In this document: positions 56,300 to 64,000 of the stretch, in pieces
Layout: each line of letters opens with the position of its first letter
Numbering within the stretch: position 1 is the stretch's first letter
Origin: Gigaspora rosea
Lineage: Eukaryota; Glomeromycota; Glomeromycetes; Diversisporales; Gigasporaceae
Length of the DNA: 64,000 bases
Direction: 5' to 3'
NCBI GenBank assembly: GCA_003550325.1
Contig: QKWP01000682.1
Coordinates: forward strand, 164,625-228,624
Notes under the pieces: model-generated
What the model saw: only the letters and a program-made list of their open reading frames with translations
What the model was told of the DNA's origin: nothing
The model's database searches: none
Program-made: the position numbers and the translations under genes

Positions 56300-56990
56300 A
56301 ATAAGTAACATGACTCTTTCCAAATCTGATTTAAATAAAAAATTGCTTTATATTACAAAGGAAATTTATCGTAGATTACCATGTGAAAGAATTTTTATTA
56401 TTTCAAATGAGTCATTTAAGAATAATAAAATACCGGTAGTTGTTGTCATGTGAAAATGATTCGGGATTTAACACCAATAATTAATCAATTCATGGGATTT
56501 AGTGATTACGATAATAAAAATTCACAACTATTCACAGATTTACAAAATATTTTAATGAAAATTCAGGAATTGATATTTCTTTCAGAATATGTTTCTATAT
56601 TATCTGCAGAAATAAGGTTGAATAGAGGTTGGAACCGAATTTATATATTCGAGTTTATCACATCACTATTCGATTTTATCCCATAAAATTCGAGTTGATC
56701 ACATAATTATTAATAATTGATGTGATAAACTCGAATTTTGGTGGGATAAAATCGAATTTTGATGTGATAAACTCGAATATTTAAATTCGGTTCCAACCTC
56801 TAAGGTTGAATAATGATTTTTGGGGATGGATTAAAGTACATTGATCTTAAAATTCGAATAATTCCGAAATAGAACTATTACAACCAATATCAAATCATGT
56901 AAATTTAACTATTACTTATGCAAAGTTATTGGAAGAGATTTGTAAAAAGAAATTCAAGCTAAAGTTGCTGAAATTACGTTTAGTTTTGTT
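56300..56990 (+). pseudogene. GAF-like start of a second histidine kinase module
   Basis: After the receiver domain: KKLLYITKEIYRRLPCERIF, LTPIINQFMGFSDYD, FLSEYVSILSAEIRLN, then beyond an inserted MITE NDFWGWIKVH and ELLQPISNHVNLTITYAKLL, with a Lys-rich helix. This is the GAF-domain end and linker that normally precede a HisKA domain in such kinases, but no HisKA follows. Either a double hybrid kinase was truncated or two genes were joined. Confidence 0.6.
56624..56801. mobile_element. 178-bp MITE with 10-bp target duplication
   Basis: Ends AGAGGTTGGAACCGAATTTA and the inverted TTCGGTTCCAACCTCT. AAGGTTGAAT is duplicated exactly at 56614-56623 and 56802-56811. The interior is a series of TTCGAGTTTATCACATCA / TGATGTGATAAACTCGAA palindromes. 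A 9-11 bp duplication suggests a Mutator-like transposase. Inserted in the GAF-like frame. Confidence 0.92.
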
Positions 56991-57788
56991 GCTTCGTATA
57001 CTTTTAATGTTAATTATTTTAATTTGATTTTAATTCATTTTTTATCTTAATTTAGAGTTACGAGTAATTTCTTAGACAAAATTTGGTTATCAGTGATTTT
57101 TTTGAATACAAAGATCACAACGTTAAAGCCAGGTGCGGTAGAACTACTTTTTTGATGCAGTAAAATATTTTTTGATTTAATTAATAAAGTTATCAGGTTA
57201 TATAGATATCAAGACAAGGCTATACTTCTGCAGTATGTAGACCCCTTTTATGGGTTTGTATCACTTGCAAAAGTATAACATATCACCAATCGACTTTCCG
57301 CACACGTGATCTTCCGACAAAATTAGCCAATTAAAAATTAGAATCAGGTGTAACGCAAAGAAATTCAAAACTAACGTCGCTTTGCAAAAATCGGATTTAT
57401 TATCTTTCTGGCTCTAACAAAAAAGTTTCCTCACACAATTTTATTATATATGTCCTTTATAACCACCAACATGTAACAAACCCTAACATAAATTAATTTT
57501 TTTCTAATGCCGCAAAGTCACATGAACGGAACGAAAAGTCAGGAGGAGGTCGTAATATCACTTGACTACCCCTCGATTGGTGGTAACGCTGATTGCTGTT
57601 AATCCAATCGGAAATTATCTGAAGCTTATTATATTGATTGGTCGATTTGCTCAAAAATTCACGTGGTTACAGTGATTACAGTGCTTAATCTATAAAAAGG
57701 ATGTTTTCCCTAATTTTTTTTCTTAAATTTCGCATGATAAATATGGTTTGGTTAAATATTTGCAGAATCATCCCACAACAAATGCTAA
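56991..57788. other. Spacer upstream of the SAM gene
   Basis: No gene recognised. The last 130 bp (57660-57788) have a TATA-like TATAAAAAGG at about 57692 followed by pyrimidine-rich sequence, which could be the promoter of the SAM gene. Confidence 0.35.
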
Positions 57789-59089
57789 CATATTCCTTTG
57801 TTAACAGCCATCAAGAGAACGTCATTAATTGCAAATCAAATTAGATGGATTAATATTAATCTTTCTTCCCGATACTTGAAAACTGCTTCAGCGTTCGAAT
57901 ATGAGTATTCTTCAGTCCATAATTGGTCGCCAAACGAAGTTAATCTATTTCTCAAGAAAAAATTTGCCAAAGATTGGAAAATTTAAAAAAGTTTGGTTTT
58001 GAGAAGCATGATGTCGCAGGAAATGAATTATTGGAATTGAAAGCGGATGATCTTTATAAAGCAGGTTTACCATTTCTGGTTGCAAAGAAGTTTGAAAACA
58101 CAATTAATGCAATTAAGCAAAAGACCTTTTACATTCAAGCTCATAATGATGACAGTGAACCATTAGAAAGTTTTGAACCATATACAATGTATAACGAGGA
58201 TGATTTTCGTGACTTTTTAAAGACAGTTGATGGAATTGGATTGGAATCCATTGATGATAATAGCGAAGCCCCAAAGGTCATCAGATTTTTAAGACACATT
58301 CGCCCTAATCAACATTATAGAATCAAAACAACAAAGAAGACCTTTTACATTCAAGCTTATAATGATGAAGGTGAACCATTAGAAAGGCTTGAAGAATTTA
58401 CGATGTATAGCGAGAATAATTTTAGTGGCTTTTTAAAGGCAGTTGATGGAAAGGGATTGGAATCTATTGATGATGATAGCGAAACCCCAAAGGTAATCAA
58501 TTCTTTAAGACACATTCGCCCTAATCAACATTATAGAATCAATGCTTCCCATCTTACAGCAGTCAAGAAAGGAGTTACCTGGTCAAAAGTTGAGGATCAG
58601 GCAATGGAAGAAGAAACATTATTGGCCGTACAAAATGCTCTAATTGAGAAAATCAATGGACCTACAACAATCTTTCCGAAACGAGTAATGTTCGATCAGG
58701 AAGGCAAACCATTAATGGAGTGGGATGGAATTTTGGTTTGTGAAGATAGTGTATTTTTATGTGAAGCAAAACATAATATGACACTTGTAAGTATAAGGGA
58801 ATCTTGTTTATAAAAATTTTTTATTAATTTGTTAAATAAATCATTGATAATTTGGTGTTATTAGAAACACATAAACAATCTCGTTAGTCGATTAAAGGAA
58901 TTTCCAAACAAACTCGAAGCTACTTCAGATCTAGAATTCAAACAATTGTTGAGAAAGCAATATATTGGAGTTGCCTGTGGAGCAAAATTTTCTGGAGACG
59001 TGAGACATACTGCAAGAGATATGTTAGGATTAATGGTAGTATTTCCTGGTGGTGGCCGTTATAATGTGGAGATGCCTAAAAAGTTATGA
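57789..59089 (+). CDS. SAM domain + duplicated module + PD-(D/E)XK-like protein
   Basis: An N-terminal basic, Ser/Arg-rich stretch (IKRTSLIANQIRWININLSS) precedes a SAM domain: VHNWSPNEVNLFLKKKFAKD, then LKKFGFEKHDVAGNELLELK and AGLPFLVAKKFENTINAI. The SAM frame shifts once near 57977 (FAKD to ENLKKF), so the gene is either damaged by one base, mis-sequenced or spliced there. Two copies of a 72-aa module follow (58121-58326, 58337-58545; KTFYIQA.ND..EPLE, TMY.E..F..FLK.VDG, GLESIDD, LRHIRPNQHYRI). Then comes a C-terminal region with WDGILV and FLCEAKHNMT, the Asp plus E-x-K of a PD-(D/E)XK nuclease-like fold. An intron at 58787-58864 (GTAAGT..TTAG) leads to the last exon, ending GGGRYNVEMPKKL and a stop at 59087-59089. 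The start codon is unclear: no in-frame ATG precedes the SAM part, so a 5' exon is likely. SAM and nuclease-like domains suggest a protein-interaction plus DNA-processing role; this is inference. Confidence 0.78.
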
Positions 59090-60918
59090 TCTGGTCCTGT
59101 ATAATGTGGCTAAATAGATATTATAAATTGAAAAAGGAAACAGTTGCTAAAAAACTTCTTGCAATTTACTTGTAAGTATATAAATTCCGACGTTTATTTT
59201 ATGTAATATCATATTAAAGTTCTAATTATATGACGTAACGGTTTTAGAAATTTGATGATTTATTTCTTCACAAATGTTATTGTTATTGTGATCATACTTT
59301 CACTAATTCTTACTACCACCTCCACTTGTTTTTTACATTAAATAAATACATTGAGTTCATATTCAATTCATGTGTTATAGAAACTTTTTAAGAAATTATA
59401 TCAACATTAGACTTAGGAATAGGGATTTAATAGAATTAGACCATGTGCATGCTGAGATTGCATGATTTTAGAATCATTAGCTGACGGATCTAGTTGTTTA
59501 TACAAAGTTACTATGGATTTAATACTTTGCGTTTAGTCTATAAGTATAATTGTTGGTAAACATCAGATAAACAGAATTCAAATTTTATCCCAAAAATAAT
59601 CATTAAATATTGTAAGTATATTCTATTTTACCAGATGCTACCAGAATATGTACTATTAGTTTAAATAAAGGTTATAGTAATATTTTCAAATACTACTCTG
59701 ACCGAAGCATGGGGTTGGGTATGAACCAACATAAACCAAAAACATAATAGTTTAGAATCTTATGCGATCCAAATTTTAGTACATATGAACTTAAAGATTG
59801 GACTGATTGTAAGTTCAAAAAAAAATTGATATGATTGTATGCAAAAAATATTTAATTTATTGATTGATCAGTAAAGTCAGATGAAAATTAACTTATGCTA
59901 CTTTCAAAAAAGAGCTTTTTTTTGCATACTTTATATTTTCCCTTTTATTCAGTTGCATAACTGAAAATAATATTAACATCTTTGGTATAAAGAAAACAAA
60001 AAAAAAAAAAACTGTTACATCTATATAAAATCTTGTTAAATTATACCAACTATTGGAGTAATCTGAAAGTATCTGTACAAAAACCTTAACATTTATATAG
60101 CAAATTTTTTTAGTTTTACATTAACTGGCAAATCAAATTTTTTTAATTAGAACTTGAATATATATTTAATCGTTTTAATTAACCAAAGGTATAAAACGAT
60201 CACTCAAAACTAAATAAACCCATAAATAATTCAAAAGCATAAAATTATGCAAAATTATACACCAACCGAAACTGTTCTACCATAAACCCATCTCTATTCT
60301 TTTCTCAAAGCTCTATTGAAATACAATATTTGGCAACATTAATTTTATAAACCTATTAAATTAAAGTATTTCACACTTGGCCTTAGTATAACTATGCGCG
60401 CAGATATCTAATAATGAGTCAAGATAAATAGAGAACTTTAACAATGGTAAATTTAAATTTTAAAAATTTTAACTAATCCCACATTTTTTTTTTTTTTCAA
60501 GACCTGGAGGTGTCCCAGGACGCCGTTGGCGTACTTTATTAATTTAATGCTTTAATAAACTATTGCGCTATGTTAACCCGTTTAGAAGACTACTTGTGAG
60601 TTTACCTATTACATCATTTGATCTACATTATATTTGTACGTCAACTACAATGTATATTGAGCTACCTCAAATTTAATAACCTTCCTATCTTAGGTCCTTT
60701 ATGATTATACAGCCCTATTCCCCCCTCTTTTACTTATACTTTTAACTATCTTAACCGTCTTTTCGAGTCTGTACTTTATCACTAAGTCTATTATAGGGGA
60801 CGGAATGGGGTCTAATTCCACATTTAATCAATTAATCTTTGAACAAATTTAAAATCTTACATATTATATTTCAAATTCAATAAATTACTGACTAATTTTC
60901 TGTGTAATCTCTCGCGTG
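59090..60918. other. 1.8-kb AT-rich spacer
   Basis: No gene recognised. Contains A/T homopolymers (about 59998-60012, 60486-60500) and one less AT-rich patch (60500-60540) without clear identity. Confidence 0.4.
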
Positions 60919-61560
60919 TCAATGAATTTTGAAGTGTACATATGTTGTGGATGGTTTGTTTGATCGGTTATGGTTTGTACATGCCAAATTCCAAGAATTG
61001 TTTCTTGATTTCAGATTCATTTGAGCTTTCAATTTTTTCAAGCCAATCTTCAATTTCATTCTTAATTTCATTTGCGGTAGGTCTTTTCTAAAATCGGGAT
61101 CCATGCATTGTTCAGATAATTTTATATAATAGTTAGGTTCCATAATGCCCGTTTCGGACGTTCTCCTTGACAAATCCTTAATAATAGTTAGGTTCCATAA
61201 TGCACGTTTCGGACGTTCTCCTTGACAAATCCTTAATGAAAGTCCAATATCAAATGGTTCGCCATCAAATGGTCTTTCTCCAGCTGTTATTTTTGTCATT
61301 ATGACTCCAAAACTATAGATATCGGATGCCTGTATAAATGAGTTTCCCTGTAAAACTTCTGGTGCAACATATGGCATGACACCATAACTATTATCTTATT
61401 TTTTGTTTGTTGATATTGTGATCTAGTCTTATACAAATTATTTGTCAGATATTGCTGCTATGAAGATTTCGATGAATAAATCCTTTAGAATGAATTGCTT
61501 CAATATTAAAGATAATTGAATTCAAAATTTCTGTGTTTTCTTCCCATCACATTTTTGTAT
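60919..61560 (-). pseudogene. Kinase catalytic domain, dead (HRN), part of Sel1-kinase
   Basis: Minus strand: HSKGFIHRNLHSSNI (about 61495-61450), where the catalytic HRD is HRN and a stop follows; then MPYVAPEVLQGNSFIQASD (APE motif) and IYSFGVIMTKITAGERPFDG, SLRICQGERP (61377-61200). A ~57-bp tandem duplication (about 61144-61250; GGACGTTCTCCTTGACAAAT twice) inserts extra residues, and a later frameshift (about 61085) separates the RPTANEIKNEIEDWLEKIES C-terminus from the main frame. Inactive as a kinase. Confidence 0.82.
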
Positions 61561-62560
61561 AATGTTAAGATTATTATATAAAGAACCATTATTAGCATAT
61601 TCCAATACAAGAACGTAATTTTCAGAGTCTTTGTTTCGTGATAATCTATAGAATTTTATAAATGATGCATTTTTAAAACTAATATCGTAATATGCCTTCT
61701 CTAAATAAAATTTTTAATAAGCATAAGCATCAAATAATAAAAAATTTTTATAGTTACCTCGTGTATATATTCTTGGTTATGGATTAGTTTGAGATTATTT
61801 GAGGGCTACATATATCCATCAATTTTGGTTTTTCATCTGGCTTTATAAACTGTTGAGAACCCACCCTTTCCATTCAACATCCTTATTTCATTATAAGCAA
61901 TTGATGACAAATTATAATTATTTTTGATTTCACATATTCCGTTATTATTTCCAAGTTCAGCATATTTAAGATAATATCTGAATGCTTTATAAATTCCAAC
62001 TCCATGTTGATTATAATGACCGAGATTGAATAATCCATCGACTCTACAGATTTTTGGCATTAATTAAATGTCATTTTTCATCTTATTTTACTCCAATTCC
62101 ATGTTGATAACAATAACAAAGATAAATAAACCATCAGCATTTCCAACTCAGCGGATATTTGATAATAAACACATGCTTTTTTTCATCTTTTTTTATTCCA
62201 ATTCCATTTTGATAACAATATGCAGATTGTTTATAACAAATAGATGCTGAATTTTCATCTTTTTTTGACTCCAATCGCGTGCTGATAACAGAAGCCAAGA
62301 TTAAATAGCCCATCAGCATTTCCTAATTCAACAGATTTTTTGATAATAAATAATGCTTTTTTTATCTTTTTTGATTCCAATTCCATGCTGATAACAATAA
62401 CCGAGATTAAATAACCGGGCATGAGCACTTCCTAACTTAGCAGCTTTGTTATGATAACAATGCATCATTTTTATCCTTTATGACTCCAATTCCATACTGG
62501 TGAAAGTGAGCGAGGTTGGGTAACCTATCAACCGATCATCAGGTGTAATCTTTTATAGAG
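61561..62560 (-). pseudogene. N-terminal Sel1 repeats and kinase N-lobe
   Basis: Continues upstream of the kinase fragment on the minus strand. Several Sel1-type units (GLFNLGHYNQHGVGIYKAFR; YCYQNGIGIKKDEKK; HQYGIGVIKD) are spread over 61833-62550 in shifting frames, followed by SSIAYNEIRMLNGKGGFSTV and YKA, the glycine loop, then the hinge YVLVLEYANNGSLYNN (about 61620-61570). In contrast to the 28244-30780 gene, the Sel1 repeats here precede the kinase domain. Confidence 0.75.
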
Positions 62561-63125
62561 AATTCGATTGCAAATAAAATTCGTACAATATTTTATAAAT
62601 AAAATATAACTCACTATATACTTACAAACTGATTATATAACACATAAGTGAAAGAACAGAGAAGCAATAATTAATAAAGAATTCTATTGATGATAAATGT
62701 GTTCACATTTTTTAAATAGATTATTTACTTACAATCTGAAATTTGACACATAAGTGAAGAATAGAGAAGTAATATTTAATAGAGAATTCTATTGACGATA
62801 AATGAGTACATTGTTTTTTTGGATAAACTATATACTTACTCACATTGTTTTTTGAATAAACTATACTTACCCACTGGTAAGTGAAAGAAGAGAGAAAAAA
62901 TATTGAATAGAGAATTCAACGATAAAATGATTCATTGTTTTTTGAATAAACTATTTCCTTACAAACTGGTAATTTAACATGTGAGTGAAAGAACAAGTTG
63001 TAATATTTAATAGAAAATTCAATTGGCAATAAAATAATTACATTGTTTTTGAATAAACTATATACTTACGCCCTGGTAATTTAATATGTGAGTGAAAAAA
63101 CAGAGATGTAATATTTAATAGAAAA
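62550..63125. repeat. ~100-130-bp tandem repeat
   Basis: Five or so units marked by TTTAATAGAGAATTC, GATAAA, ACATTGTTTTTTGAATAAAC, TATATACTTAC and TAAGTGAAAGAACAGAGA. Unit length varies from about 97 to 132 bp. Non-coding. Confidence 0.8.
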
Positions 63126-63267
63126 ATAAGCATCCCCGAAAGTAAGCACCCTACATTTCATATATACCCTAAAATAAGCACCCCTTATATAATAGAAAAA
63201 GCAACTAAATATCGAGATTATACCCAAAAATAAGTACCTCAATAGTAAAAAAGAATGCTTATTTTTA
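63122..63267. mobile_element. ~145-bp inverted-repeat element with AATAAGCA phrases
   Basis: Left AAAAATAAGCATCCCC, right GAATGCTTATTTTTA, with internal repeats of AAGTAAGCACC / AAATAAGCACC. No certain target duplication. Abuts the preceding tandem repeat. Confidence 0.55.
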
Positions 63268-64000
63268 GAGGAATACGGTATATCAGAGAATAATGTTGAT
63301 GATAAAAGGTGTACAGTCTGGCCACTCTATAGTCACACCCCAAATAGTCACATCTCTATATAAGCACCCAATATTGTGCAACAGAATTTAATATACTGTG
63401 TAAAAACCTCATTATAGTCACAAATTACCTATAATAACTATCACAAAAATTTGATTTTTTATCAATTTTATTAATAGTAAACCCTTATTATAATCACTAA
63501 TATTACTAAATATGGATCATAACTAGAAATGTGCCTTATGCATTATGCATGCTGTATTTTGCAATGCATAATGTCGCATAATATAATGCAAGACTTATAA
63601 AATTTAGAAATGCACATAGAGATTATTATATAATTAAAATTATATAATTTGCTTTTATTCTAAAATTTTTTTTAAATTAGAACTTATAAATTATACATAT
63701 TCCTTTTCAATTTGCTACGATAGTTATTACAAACAAATTTCTTGACCCAACTTATAATTGGTTATATTTTTTATTATTTATGTTTAATATGTTATTAATA
63801 ATAAAGCAATTATATTTTTTATTATTATGTTTAATATGCTACTAATAATAAGGTAATTATATTTTTTATTATTTAATATTATTTTAAGGAATTTATAATT
63901 TATTACACAGTGCAATATATTGCACCTCTATTATAACTATATGGATCATCAATTTTGTGTAACAGACAAATAAAAAATTTTTATCAAAGCAAAAAATAAT
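63268..64000. other. AT-rich end of window
   Basis: No gene. It contains repeated ATAGTCACA phrases (63330-63480), a small palindrome cluster around TGCATTATGCATG (63538-63595), and a 60-bp direct repeat of TTATATTTTTTATTATTTATG-like sequence split by short spacers (63765-63880). Confidence 0.4.

Overview
The window is a 64 kb piece of a very AT-rich, repeat-laden eukaryotic genome. Introns with GT..AG borders, protein kinases joined to Sel1 repeats, an N-terminal four-helix domain resembling mammalian MLKL, an HMG-box protein, hybrid histidine kinases, cytochrome P450 remnants, a SAM-domain nuclease-like gene and DIRS/Ngaro-type tyrosine-recombinase retroelements together point to an arbuscular mycorrhizal fungus (Glomeromycotina, Rhizophagus-like). 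That assignment is an inference from gene families, not from a database match. There is one 62-base N gap (24927-24988) and one single N (27388).

Region 1 (1-11765) is a decayed FLYWCH/MULE transposase gene bracketed by two arrays of the same ~110-145 bp satellite in opposite orientation, like a foldback Mutator element whose terminal inverted repeats became tandem arrays. Region 2 (12178-17020) is a broken Ngaro-like retroelement with the split direct repeat order A1-genes-B1-A2-B2. Its recombinase gene is interrupted by a 1.2 kb hAT-like element that itself contains further nested elements. Region 3 (18757-24926) is a second tyrosine-recombinase retroelement (gag zinc finger, RT, RNase H, recombinase), broken by three more short elements and running into the N gap.

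Region 4 (26160-43700) is the host-gene part. A tandem duplication of about 7 kb (27790-34782 and 34783-~42100) carries, in each unit, a kinase-Sel1 gene (minus), an MLKL-like four-helix gene (plus), an HMG-box gene (plus) and an LRR gene (minus). The first unit is the better preserved; the second is mostly pseudogenes and has gained two transposable elements whose empty sites survive in the first unit. Inverted copies of a P450 pseudogene flank the duplication. The right P450 copy is split by a 4.9 kb insertion (43711-48612) that again has A1-B1-A2-B2 split direct repeats but carries LRR/Sel1 composite repeats and an array of GGGTGTGTACACCC palindromes instead of retroelement genes.

Region 5 (48900-64000) holds an inverted-repeat element, a P450 fragment, an alpha/beta hydrolase gene (minus), a hybrid histidine kinase pseudogene (plus) with a Mutator-type miniature element in it, a SAM plus duplicated-module plus PD-(D/E)XK-like gene (plus), a Sel1-kinase pseudogene (minus) and further tandem and inverted repeats.

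Only a few genes look potentially functional: the kinase-Sel1 gene at 28244-30780 (five exons, all in frame, 604 aa), the MLKL-like and HMG genes beside it, possibly the alpha/beta hydrolase, and the SAM/nuclease-like gene if its one frameshift is an error or is spliced out. The rest is transposon and pseudogene material.
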